Origin: VYFG01 sp022827325
GTDB taxonomy: Bacteria; Pseudomonadota; Gammaproteobacteria; Arenicellales; Poriferihabitantaceae
Assembly (NCBI GenBank): GCA_022827325.1
Contig: JAJDTE010000019.1
Location: 1 to 19,708, forward strand
Length of the DNA: 19,708 nucleotides
Direction of reading: 5' to 3'
Shown: piece after piece, positions 6,881-17,533 of the stretch
Numbering within the stretch: position 1 is the stretch's first letter
How the letters are laid out: the number at the start of each line of letters is the position of its first letter
Made by a program: the position numbers and the translations under genes
Notes under the pieces: model-generated
The model's input: only the letters and a program-made list of their open reading frames with translations
What the model was told of the DNA's origin: nothing
The model's database searches: none

Positions 6881-7055
6881 TTCCCACAGTCCCTTCCGGT
6901 TCATTTTCCGTGGCAGCAACTACCGCCGTACCTTCCGTCTGCGCATCATCCTCCATGTAGAACCAGCGTTCACCTTTTGAGGTGCTGTTGTCGATCTGGT
7001 CGTAGTACCGGCCATTCAATCCGGATCGATAGAACAACCATAACCATTCCGGCGA
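6881..7055. other. Stretch between the two converging PIN genes
   Basis: The minus strand stays open here after the stop of the PIN gene at 7056. The reading has a plausible soluble composition, with segments FYRSGLNGRYYDQIDNSTSK and GERWFYMEDDAQTEGTAVVA, but no ATG and no good ribosome-binding site. I do not recognise it. It may be the remnant of a third gene of the XRE-ImmA/PIN unit or of sequence destroyed when the AbrB/PIN pair was cut. Confidence 0.3.
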
Positions 7056-7556
7056 TTACGCCAGCCTTCCAAGACGTCGCAGTATTTCGTTTTCGGGGAG
7101 AAAGGCAAGTTCATCATCGAGGAAAAACTGCAGCGCTTCATGGATCCTCGCTCGAGGAACGACATCATGCTTTTCCAATTCATCCGTTATCCAGAGCACA
7201 CCCCTGACTTCAACTCCATTGCCTCTCGACACATCTCTCAGCGGACCGTCTCCTGTCAATAAAATGCTGTCCTTGATGTCTTCAGCAAGAGCCAGGGCAA
7301 AGCAGTCATTCAATGTCAGCGGATTATGCTCGTTAAAATACCGTTGTGCCCTTACCACTGACGGACCTGGCAATCCACGAACCTCCAATCCTTTTTCACG
7401 AAGTATTGCTTTCTCTCCATCATCAATGCATAGCCACTCATCTTCAAACAGAACATCCGGCATGACGAAGGTATACGGAAGAAGTAAGATCTCCTCCAAG
7501 AGCGAGACCTTTCTGAGATCGATCATGCATGATGTATCACTGACGACGATCCTCAT
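7056..7556 (-). CDS. PIN-domain protein, toxin component of an XRE-ImmA/PIN pair
   Basis: A 166-residue PIN-domain protein, presumably a metal-dependent RNase. The acidic pocket is complete: D7 in VVSDTSCMIDLRK, acidic residues D34/E38/E40 in VMPDVLFEDEW, D84 in LTLNDCFALALAE and D103 in LLTGDGPLRD. The C-terminal part (GVLWITDELEKHDVV to the end) is typical of the PIN group found beside XRE-ImmA proteins. The gene starts inside the end of the upstream XRE-ImmA gene (20-bp overlap), so the two are co-translated. It would be the toxin and the XRE-ImmA protein its regulator or antitoxin. The target RNA cannot be told from sequence. Confidence 0.85.
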   Translation of the reverse strand: MRIVVSDTSCMIDLRKVSLLEEILLLPYTFVMPDVLFEDEWLCIDDGEKAILREKGLEVRGLPGPSVVRAQRYFNEHNPLTLNDCFALALAEDIKDSILLTGDGPLRDVSRGNGVEVRGVLWITDELEKHDVVPRARIHEALQFFLDDELAFLPENEILRRLGRLA

Positions 7557-8631
7557 CAGGTTCAGCAGGCCCCTTCAATCCTTCTTCAATTTCTGGAACG
7601 GGCTGCTGTAGCAGCTCTGCTGCCTTGCCCAACGAGATGAGCTTCTCCGCCAGTGCCCGATAGCACAGTCGTTCGAAACGGCGGGGAAGCTCAAATGTCC
7701 CCTCTTGACCCGAGCCTTCCAGTGGTTCCGGCTCCATCTTTCTCCATTTGCGGGCGTAGGTCTGGAAGGCGTAAGAAAGGGTAGACTCATTAATTACGCC
7801 GAGCTGTTTTAAGCGTACAAGAAGTGCCGCGGCACTGACACGATACATGCGCTTGAGGCCGATCAGTTCCTTGTAGCCCAACGCATTGCGATGCTTCCCG
7901 ATTTCCTTCACAAGATGTTCTTGTGGTATCAGAAAGGCACCTGCAAACACGTTTGATGCCTTTTCATGATCAACTGGTGATTGATCAGAGATCAGTCTAT
8001 GCGCCAGTTCGTGTGCAAGCGTGAGCCTGCGTCTTTCAAGGGTCACATCCCGGTTGATGATAATGACCGGCACCTTCGCCTTCTGCCGTGGGCGTCGAAC
8101 CAAACAGGTCAGCCCAGAGACTTTTTCGGGCAGGCACAGCACCAGGACCTTGATGCCTTGATCCTCCAACAGGGCCGTCATATTGGGTATGGGATCCAGT
8201 CCCAGTTTCCATTCTTTGCGCAAGTCTTCCGCGAGGGCTTCACCATCGTTCTCTTCACCAAGAATGCGGTTACCATTTCGTGGTTGTTTCCAGGCCTCAC
8301 TGCCGACTTCAAGAATCTCCTCGATCACAAGATATCTTTGCAGGCGATCAATGGTTGTGGCCTCCACTTTTGCGCGATCCCCTGCAGTTGTGCCGGAGAG
8401 CTTCCGGAACTCCACGGCCTCAAGTTCTTCTACCTGATCGCTCAGTAGATATTCCATAGAAACATCCATGGACTTCGTCAAGCGCAACAAAATCCGCGAG
8501 CTGGGCATCATTTCACCTCGCTCGTACTTCCCAATGGCCTGAGCAGAAACCTCATTATCCAATGCATCCGACAAGCCGCGCAGGGAGTATCCGGCCTTCT
8601 TTCTGGCGAGTTTCAGGCGATCTCCGAACAT
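7537..8631 (-). CDS. XRE helix-turn-helix plus ImmA/IrrE-type metallopeptidase
   Basis: A 364-residue two-domain protein. Residues 3-62 are an XRE/Cro helix-turn-helix (RLKLARKKAGYSLRGLSDAL, SAQAIGKYERGEMMPS). A linker follows to about residue 140, then an ImmA/IrrE (COG2856-type) zinc peptidase domain with the HELAH motif (207-211) and the third ligand E223 in the following helix (DHEKASNVFAGAFLIP). All three zinc ligands are present, so it should be active. Family members cleave or regulate a partner repressor (ImmA, IrrE/PprI) or act as antitoxin-type regulators. The overlapping PIN gene implies a toxin-antitoxin-like pair. The ATG at 8631 directly follows AAAGGA. Its promoter region holds a perfect inverted repeat (8647-8684). 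The DNA is AT-richer than the flanks, suggesting transfer. Confidence 0.88.
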   Translation of the reverse strand: MFGDRLKLARKKAGYSLRGLSDALDNEVSAQAIGKYERGEMMPSSRILLRLTKSMDVSMEYLLSDQVEELEAVEFRKLSGTTAGDRAKVEATTIDRLQRYLVIEEILEVGSEAWKQPRNGNRILGEENDGEALAEDLRKEWKLGLDPIPNMTALLEDQGIKVLVLCLPEKVSGLTCLVRRPRQKAKVPVIIINRDVTLERRRLTLAHELAHRLISDQSPVDHEKASNVFAGAFLIPQEHLVKEIGKHRNALGYKELIGLKRMYRVSAAALLVRLKQLGVINESTLSYAFQTYARKWRKMEPEPLEGSGQEGTFELPRRFERLCYRALAEKLISLGKAAELLQQPVPEIEEGLKGPAEPDEDRRQ

Positions 8632-8646
8632 TCCTTTCTGATTGAT

Positions 8647-8684
8647 AGTTTACATTTTTAATATATATAGTCTAAATGTAAACT
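8647..8684. promoter_or_regulatory. Operator/promoter of the XRE-ImmA/PIN operon
   Basis: Two perfect 11-bp arms, AGTTTACATTT (8647-8657) and AAATGTAAACT (8674-8684), separated by a 16-bp AT-only-like spacer with alternating TA steps. Arm centres are 27 bp apart. On the minus strand the right arm supplies a TTTACA that could serve as -35, with an AT-rich -10 area towards the left arm. A dimeric XRE protein bound here would cover the whole promoter; the XRE protein encoded 16 bp downstream is the natural ligand. Confidence 0.65.
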
Positions 8685-8704
8685 TAACTTCAGGATTATG
8701 TCAA

Positions 8705-8725
8705 CACCGGGTTGAACACCTGGTG
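8705..8725. repeat. Short hairpin between XRE-ImmA and GNAT genes
   Basis: CACCGGGT-TGAAC-ACCTGGTG forms an 8-bp stem with one G-T pair and a 5-nt loop. It lies downstream of the GNAT gene and upstream of the XRE promoter on the minus strand. There is no T-tract on either side, so it is at best a weak terminator. Confidence 0.3.
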
Positions 8726-8808
8726 ATATGGGTGTCCGTCGGCATGACCGTAACATGCTGATTTGTCTTCAGAAACCGGAATTCCGTATCAACGGGTTCA
8801 GGGTGGGG

Positions 8809-9273
8809 CTAAAGACGCTTGCGCATGTAAATCCGCGCAAAGCCGCACTCAATACGGCGTTCGATTTCCTCATATCCAAGGCGCAGATAGAGCATGATGT
8901 TCTCCGTCATCAGCTGGTGGGTGTAGAGATCGAGGTGCCGGTAGCCCAGCTGGCGCGCTTCGGCTTCTGCATGCCCCATGAGCCAGCGGCCGATCCCCTC
9001 GCCCTGCCTGGACGGCCGCACGGCGATGTTGTCGAGAAGCAGTCCGTCCTTCCCCTCGATGAGAACGAAGACGCCGATCACCTCCCTATCGTCATCGACG
9101 ACGTACGCGCGGTGATTCCGGACGATCTCGTCATAATCTCCCAGCATAGGCCCGGGAGGGGTGCCAATGCGCTCGATGTAGGGGGTATAGGCCAACCGGA
9201 CACATTCCGTGATGCCCTTTACATCGTCCGCCCCGGCGGAGCGCAGTACAAGATCGGTCATGGAATCCGGCAT
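8809..9273 (-). CDS. GNAT-family N-acetyltransferase
   Basis: A 154-residue single-domain GNAT protein. The acetyl-CoA binding motif is clear: LDNIAVRPSRQGEGIGRWLM (80-99), with the R/Q-x-x-G-x-G/A core at RQGEGIG. Later strands LDLYTHQLMTENIMLYLRLG and the tyrosine in LRLGYEEIERR complete the fold. It would transfer an acetyl group from acetyl-CoA to an amine; the substrate is unknown. Either ATG 9273 or ATG 9261 may be the start, since neither has a visible Shine-Dalgarno. Transcription runs towards the XRE module, but the 170-bp gap with a separate promoter argues against a shared operon. Confidence 0.85.
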   Translation of the reverse strand: MPDSMTDLVLRSAGADDVKGITECVRLAYTPYIERIGTPPGPMLGDYDEIVRNHRAYVVDDDREVIGVFVLIEGKDGLLLDNIAVRPSRQGEGIGRWLMGHAEAEARQLGYRHLDLYTHQLMTENIMLYLRLGYEEIERRIECGFARIYMRKRL

Positions 9274-9516
9274 GTATTGTGCTTACCCTGAACCTGACTG
9301 GCGCCGTATCCTAGCACGGCATCCTGCCCGTCCGGGTTCACGGACAACTCCCGCTCCCGCCCCCCGCACGCTACAATCCCGGCATTGGACGGTCCGGTAC
9401 CGGCCGGCAATTCCACCGCCGGTTCGTCACGCTGGAATGAACCGGGTCTTGCCACAACATGAACCGGAAGGAACCTCCGCCCGTCCTATCCAGGTGCAAC
9501 CGGACCGGAGTCGCCA

Positions 9517-10155
9517 ATGACGATTGAAACATACCTGCTCTACCTGGCAGCCCTTGGGGTGTTCTTTGCAACCCCGCCGGACACGAGCCAGCTCCTCATC
9601 ATTGCCAACAGCGCGCGGCACGGGCTGAGAAGGAGCGGCTGGACGATTGCCGGCGACCTGACGGCGAATGCACTGCAGATGACCGCCGCGGCGTTCGGGA
9701 TTGCCGCCGTGGTCGCGGCATCTGCCGAGGCGTTCCAGGTCGTGAAATGGCTGGGTGTCGCCTATCTCGCCTGGATCGGACTGCGGCTGATCCGGTCCGG
9801 ACCGCGGGACGGGGATGCGGCAGCCGACCATGCCGGATCGCCGTTCAGGCTGTACCGCCAGGGCTTCATCACATCCAGCGCCAACCCGTTCGCGGTCATG
9901 TTCTTCGCGGCACTGTTTCCGCATTTCATCAATCCCGGGGCAGCCACACTGCCCCAGTTGGCAATACTCGGCGGCACCTACTTGCTCGTCGACGGCGTCA
10001 TCCTGCTGGCCTGGGGCTGGCTTGCCGTCCGCGCCGCGGCACGTATCCGGTCACATGCCCACGGCCTGATCAACCGCGTCTGCGGGGCATTGATGATGGG
10101 TGCGGCGGCCCTGCTGGCGGTCAAGGACTACGAACCGGACGTTCGCGGCAACTGA
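9517..10155 (+). CDS. LysE/RhtB-family amino-acid or metabolite exporter
   Basis: A 212-residue inner-membrane protein with about six hydrophobic segments, the length and profile of LysE/RhtB exporters. The conserved first-helix motif, usually containing PGP, reads ATPPDTSQLLIIANSARHG here (19-37), followed by AGDLTANALQMTAAAFG in place of the usual GxxxG region. This PPDTS variant is, as I recall, a recurring subgroup of the family, not a mutation. The segment QGFITSSANPFAVMFFAALFPHF is the second family hallmark. The ATG at 9517 has GGAG 6 nt upstream. Substrate not predictable. Confidence 0.85.
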   Translation: MTIETYLLYLAALGVFFATPPDTSQLLIIANSARHGLRRSGWTIAGDLTANALQMTAAAFGIAAVVAASAEAFQVVKWLGVAYLAWIGLRLIRSGPRDGDAAADHAGSPFRLYRQGFITSSANPFAVMFFAALFPHFINPGAATLPQLAILGGTYLLVDGVILLAWGWLAVRAAARIRSHAHGLINRVCGALMMGAAALLAVKDYEPDVRGN

Positions 10156-10376
10156 ACGGGCCAGCATGGCACATGCCGGCAGGCATCGCTGAATGAGAGC
10201 GAATCACGGGACCCGGCGCGCGCAACTGAATCCAGCGTTGACAACCTCGGCGGGAGCGGCCAGGGAACTCGGTTGATCGGCGCCGTGATGAAGCACCGCC
10301 GGATGCCGGGGTCCATGACCCGCCAGGTCAGCCGCAACCCCGCTGATATCCATTCCCGCCCCGGGGACCCGGACGG
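10156..10376. other. Convergent intergenic region, lysE-type gene and hydrolase gene
   Basis: About 220 GC-rich bases between two converging genes. I see only a small perfect hairpin GGGTC-CAT-GACCC at 10309-10321 and no T-tract terminator. Open frames here have no family resemblance. Confidence 0.35.
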
Positions 10377-11294
10377 CTATTCCGGACGGCGACTGTCCTG
10401 ACCGGGGGTCAAGAAGGCCCGGATGGCCCGGGAGCACTCCCCGGGCAGTTCCTCGGCAAGGAAGTGGCCGCACTCCAGGTCAACCTCCGTGACATCTTCG
10501 GCCCACCGTTCCCATACGGGCCCCAGGGGATTCTTCGTATGAAGAAATCCACGCACCGCAAGCACCGGGCATTGCAGCTTGCGGTTCGCATCACGCGCCT
10601 CGCGGTCATGGGCAAGATCGACAGTGGCGCCGGCACGGTAATCTTCCGCCATCGCCCGGCGAACGCTCGGCTTGCGGAACGCAATCTTGTATTCCTCGAC
10701 CGCGCAGGGGTCCAGTACGCCGGGCCTTGCGGCCCACTGGTCCAGCATGTTCATCATGAAGAAATCGGGATCGGCACTCATCATCAGTTCCGGCAGGGGC
10801 GCGGGCTGGGCCAGCAGGGTCCAGTGGAACCAGTTGAGGGAACCGGCCATGTTCCAGGATTCCCAGATGTCCAGGGTCGGAATCGTATCCAGGCTGACCA
10901 GGCGGTCGACCCGTTCCGGGTGATCCAGTGCAAGCCGGTAGGCAACCCTCGCCCCCCGGTCGTGGCTGACGATGTCGAATTCGCCAATACCGAATTCGCC
11001 CATGACGTGGATCATGTCCCTGGCCATTTCCCGTTTGGAATAGTTGACGTGCTCCGGGTCGGGATCGGGACCGATGCTCGCACCGTATCCGCGAAGATCG
11101 GGGATCACCAGGGTAAACTCATCCTTCAGCAACGGCGCCAGGCGATGCCAGTGAACATGGGTTTGCGGGAATCCATGCAGCAGGAGCAGCGGCGCCCCAC
11201 TGCCGCCCACGCGGCAATGGATCACGGCGTCTTCGCACCGGATATCATGGGTGGCGAAACCTTCGAACATCCGCTCAGGCACAGTGGTTCCCAA
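10377..11294 (-). CDS. Alpha/beta hydrolase, haloacetate (fluoroacetate) dehalogenase-like
   Basis: A 305-residue alpha/beta hydrolase. The oxyanion segment LLLLHGFPQTHVHWHRLAP (36-54) is followed by the nucleophile elbow SHDRGARVAYRLALDHPERV, where D112 replaces the serine of esterases, with R113 and R116 behind it. D136 (SLDTIPT) and H277 (CGHFLAEELP) complete an Asp-His-Asp triad. NWFHWTLLAQPAPLPE (154-169), with H157 and W158, and Y219 in EDYRAGATVD are the halide-binding residues known from fluoroacetate dehalogenases. The expected reaction is hydrolysis of a 2-haloacetate to glycolate and halide (EC 3.8.1.3). Full length for the family; ATG 11294 or ATG 11270 may start it. Cytosolic, with no signal peptide seen. 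Confidence 0.87.
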   Translation of the reverse strand: MGTTVPERMFEGFATHDIRCEDAVIHCRVGGSGAPLLLLHGFPQTHVHWHRLAPLLKDEFTLVIPDLRGYGASIGPDPDPEHVNYSKREMARDMIHVMGEFGIGEFDIVSHDRGARVAYRLALDHPERVDRLVSLDTIPTLDIWESWNMAGSLNWFHWTLLAQPAPLPELMMSADPDFFMMNMLDQWAARPGVLDPCAVEEYKIAFRKPSVRRAMAEDYRAGATVDLAHDREARDANRKLQCPVLAVRGFLHTKNPLGPVWERWAEDVTEVDLECGHFLAEELPGECSRAIRAFLTPGQDSRRPE

Positions 11295-11500
11295 TCAGGC
11301 AATGAACCATTCTACTCCAGCTTGACCATCCTCGGGACCTCGCAAAATGTCGTTCGGCCATCCCGTTCGAATCATCCGGTTCGCGGCCGGCTGCCGCGCC
11401 GAATAGCCCGGCAAACGCACACAAACTCCCCTGACACGATGAATTTGTACAATGATTGCAAAACGTATCCGTCTCGTGTTGCTTTGCCCGTCATGCTGAT

Positions 11501-11528
11501 TTGACAACACTGCGGATTCGAGTATTTT
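11501..11528 (+). promoter_or_regulatory. Promoter of the DUF6351 gene
   Basis: A perfect -35 TTGACA (11501-11506), a 16-bp spacer and TATTTT (11523-11528, four of six matches to TATAAT). The expected start near 11535 gives a very short leader of about 13 nt in front of the ATG at 11548. Confidence 0.6.
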
Positions 11529-11547
11529 TCCCTGCTTCGATGGAGCA

Positions 11548-13722
11548 ATGGGCCGGAAAGGTCACCGCGAACACTTGCGATTCGTCCGGAAAATCGTTGG
11601 GGCCTTGCCGGCCGCAGTCATCCTGTCCGCCTTCGGCACCAGCTTTGCCGGGGACGATGACCCGTCCGCCGGCGGGTACGAGATCCAGGTGTTGTCGGGC
11701 CGGCCCGACATGGTCACCGGCGGAAATGCCCTGATCGGGATTTCCGCCACGGATGGCGCCGGACTGGCCGGACTCAGGGTGTTCCTGGACGCAACGGAAG
11801 TAACCGCCGCCTTCCGCCCGTCGTCTTCCGGCGGCCTGGCGGGATTGGTGGAAGGGCTCCCGGAAACCGCGCGATTGCGGCTTCAGGACGCCGACGGGAA
11901 AACCCGGGGCTCGCTGCAACTCGAGAATCACCCCGCCGAGGGTCCCGTGTTCTCCGGGCCGCACGAACAGCCGTTCATCTGCGAGACGGACGCCTTTGTC
12001 CTGGTGTCGGGCGAGACCCTGGGCGCGCCCATCGACGACGCCTGCTCCATCGAGCGCCGCACAGACTATGCCTATCTCTCCACCCGGGACGGGGAGCTGA
12101 AGCCGCTCGCAAGCCCGGACCCGCTTCCGGCGGACCTTGCCCACACGACCACGCTCACCGGAGCGACGGTCCCGTTCATCGTTCGCATCGAGACCGGCAC
12201 CCTGAACCGCGCCATCTACCAGATCGCGATGCTGCGGGACCCGGGCGCCGACGATGAACCGTCCCCGTGGCATGCCCCCGGGGGCTGGAACGGACGTCTC
12301 GTCTACACCTTCGGGGGTGGCTGCGTGAACGGCTGGTTCCGCCAGGGTGCCCGCACCGGCGGCGTGACCGACCCCTGGATGCTCGGCCAGGGCTACGCGA
12401 TCGCCTCGTCAAGCCTCAACGTGTTCGGCAACAACTGCAACGACGTTCTGGCTGCCGAGACCATGATGATGGTAAAGGAGCGATTCATCGAGGGATACGG
12501 CGTGCCGCTCCACACCATCGGCATGGGTTGCTCGGGCGGTTCATACCAGGCGCACCAGATTGCCGATAACTATCCCGGCCTGCTCGACGGGATCATTCCC
12601 GGCTGCAGTTTTCCCGATGTCGGTTTCAGCACGATCCCGATGGTCACCGATGCCAGGCTGCTGAACCGCTACTTCAGCACCGAAGGAGGCGGATTGTTCA
12701 CCAGGGAGCAGCAACAGGCTGTCGCCGGATTCCTGACATGGGAGACCATGCCGGGCGTGTCCCACAAGGCCGGGCGGATCACCGTCGGCGAGTTCTGCCC
12801 CGACGTGCTTCCGTTATCGTTGCGGTATCACCCGCACGACAATCCGTCCGGTGCGCGCTGCGAGGTGTTTGAACACCATGTGAACATCTACGGACGGAAT
12901 CCGGTGACCGGTTTCGTCCGCCGCCCGCTGGACAATGTCGGCGTGCAGTATGGCCTGAAGGCGCTGAACGACGGCGTCATCGGCCCTGCCCGGTTCCTGG
13001 ATCTGAACGAGAAGATCGGCGGCTACGACAACGAGGGGCGCTTTCGCCCGGAGCGCACCGTGGCGGACCCGGACGCGGTGCGGATCGCTTACGAGACCGG
13101 CCGGCTGACCAGTGGCGGCGGAGGCCTTTCGTCCACGCCGATCATCGACTACCGCGCCTACAGCGATGATCTCGAGGACGGCGACGTGCATACGCGGTCC
13201 CACTCCTTTGCCATGCGGAACCGGTTGCGAAAGGCAAACGGCCGGACCGACAACCACGTCATGCTCGTGGAGGATTTCCGCTACGGCCTGTTCAGCACGG
13301 ACAGCCCGGTCCTGCGCGATGCCCTGGGCCACATGGACCGATGGCTGGAAGCCCTGGCCGCGGACACCTCCGCGGCTCCGCCGGCGGACAGGGTGGCGCG
13401 GGCAAGGCCGGAAGGGCTGACCGATGCCTGTTGGTCGCGCGACGGGGAACCGGTGAAGATCGTCGAGACGCAGCGGCGGGGAGCGGGGCGATGCGCTGCG
13501 CTGTACCCGTCTCCGCCGTCGCCCCGGGAGGTTGCCGGGGCGCCCCTGGCGGGGGACATCGTGAAGTGCCGGCTGGGGCCGGTGGACCTGGACGACTACG
13601 CCGTATCCTTCAGCCCCGAGGAGATGGACCGGCTTCGCCGCATCTTCCCCGGGGGTGTTTGCGACTGGAGCAGGCCCGGAATCGGCCAGGCGGACCTCAA
13701 GGGGACCTGGCAGATCTTTTGA
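11548..13722 (+). CDS. Exported DUF6351/tannase-like alpha/beta hydrolase
   Basis: A 724-residue protein that I recognise as the DUF6351 group, related in fold to tannase/feruloyl esterases; its activity is not established. An N-terminal signal peptide has a basic start, a hydrophobic core (about 17-33) and probable cleavage after TSFA at 34. Residues 42-125 look like a beta-sandwich domain (YEIQVLSGRPDMVTGGNALI). The catalytic domain includes WNGRLVYTFGGGCVNGWFRQ and the nucleophile elbow GCSGGS with S329. A later acid/histidine region is not assigned with certainty; H at DNHVMLVED near residue 570 is a candidate. Numerous cysteines fit an exported, disulfide-bonded protein. GGAG lies only 2 nt before the ATG, so the start is less certain than the frame. 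It is a single gene converging on greA. Confidence 0.8.
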   Translation: MGRKGHREHLRFVRKIVGALPAAVILSAFGTSFAGDDDPSAGGYEIQVLSGRPDMVTGGNALIGISATDGAGLAGLRVFLDATEVTAAFRPSSSGGLAGLVEGLPETARLRLQDADGKTRGSLQLENHPAEGPVFSGPHEQPFICETDAFVLVSGETLGAPIDDACSIERRTDYAYLSTRDGELKPLASPDPLPADLAHTTTLTGATVPFIVRIETGTLNRAIYQIAMLRDPGADDEPSPWHAPGGWNGRLVYTFGGGCVNGWFRQGARTGGVTDPWMLGQGYAIASSSLNVFGNNCNDVLAAETMMMVKERFIEGYGVPLHTIGMGCSGGSYQAHQIADNYPGLLDGIIPGCSFPDVGFSTIPMVTDARLLNRYFSTEGGGLFTREQQQAVAGFLTWETMPGVSHKAGRITVGEFCPDVLPLSLRYHPHDNPSGARCEVFEHHVNIYGRNPVTGFVRRPLDNVGVQYGLKALNDGVIGPARFLDLNEKIGGYDNEGRFRPERTVADPDAVRIAYETGRLTSGGGGLSSTPIIDYRAYSDDLEDGDVHTRSHSFAMRNRLRKANGRTDNHVMLVEDFRYGLFSTDSPVLRDALGHMDRWLEALAADTSAAPPADRVARARPEGLTDACWSRDGEPVKIVETQRRGAGRCAALYPSPPSPREVAGAPLAGDIVKCRLGPVDLDDYAVSFSPEEMDRLRRIFPGGVCDWSRPGIGQADLKGTWQIF

Positions 13723-13736
13723 AGTGCCGGCGGCAT

Positions 13737-13755
13737 CCCGGGCGGCGGGCCCGGG
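13737..13755. terminator. GC-only hairpin between the DUF6351 gene and greA
   Basis: CCCGGGC-GGCGG-GCCCGGG, a perfect 7-bp stem with a 5-nt loop, sits in the 46-bp gap between two converging stop codons. There is no T-tract on either strand, so termination here would rely on the hairpin alone or on Rho. Confidence 0.4.
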
Positions 13756-13768
13756 GCCACGGCATGGA

Positions 13769-14251
13769 CTACCCGTACCTGACCTCCAGCACCTCGTAGG
13801 TCCGCTTGCCGCCGGGCGCGGCGAACACGATTTCGTCTCCCTCGGCCTTTCCCAGCAGCGCCTTGCCGATGGGCGAGCCGATGGAAATCAGGCCCCGGTC
13901 AAGGTCGGCCTCGAGATTGCCCACCAGCTGGTAGCTGACCACCACGTCCTGGTCGATATCGTAGAGCTTCACGTGCGCACCGAACACCACCTTGCCGGTG
14001 GCGGCGATGTCTTTCGAGTCGATGATCTCGGCGACGGCAAGGTTACCCTCCAGTTCGGCGATCCGGCCCTCGATGAACCCCTGCTGCTCCTTGGCGGCCG
14101 CGTATTCGGCGTTTTCGGTCAGGTCCCCGTGGGACCTCGCTTCCGCGATCGCGGAGATGATTCTCGGGCGGTCCACACTTTTCAGGGTCTTCAGTTCCGC
14201 GCGCAGCCTTTCCGCCCCTGCCCTGGTCAATATGGTTCTCTCGGTGTTCAT
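13769..14251 (-). CDS. greA: Transcription elongation factor GreA
   Basis: A 160-residue GreA (usual length 158). The N-terminal coiled-coil hairpin carries the acidic tip GDLTENAEY with D43 and E46, which reach into the secondary channel of RNA polymerase to stimulate cleavage of backtracked RNA. The C-terminal FKBP-like domain shows IGSPIGKALLGKAEGDEIVF. It follows carB after 54 bp on the same strand, as in pseudomonads, and is probably read with it. The ATG at 14251 is the family start. Confidence 0.97.
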   Translation of the reverse strand: MNTERTILTRAGAERLRAELKTLKSVDRPRIISAIAEARSHGDLTENAEYAAAKEQQGFIEGRIAELEGNLAVAEIIDSKDIAATGKVVFGAHVKLYDIDQDVVVSYQLVGNLEADLDRGLISIGSPIGKALLGKAEGDEIVFAAPGGKRTYEVLEVRYG

Positions 14252-14305
14252 GACTTCTGTCCGGAATCGTTTCCGGGTCCGCCACGTATCCCGTGACCGG
14301 CCGGA

Positions 14306-17529
<3,224 letters not shown>

Positions 17530-17533
<4 letters not shown>

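Noticed and set aside
10128..10473. Small minus-strand open frames beyond the end of the dehalogenase-like gene
   Set aside because: One overlaps the real gene in another frame; neither has a ribosome-binding site or family resemblance.
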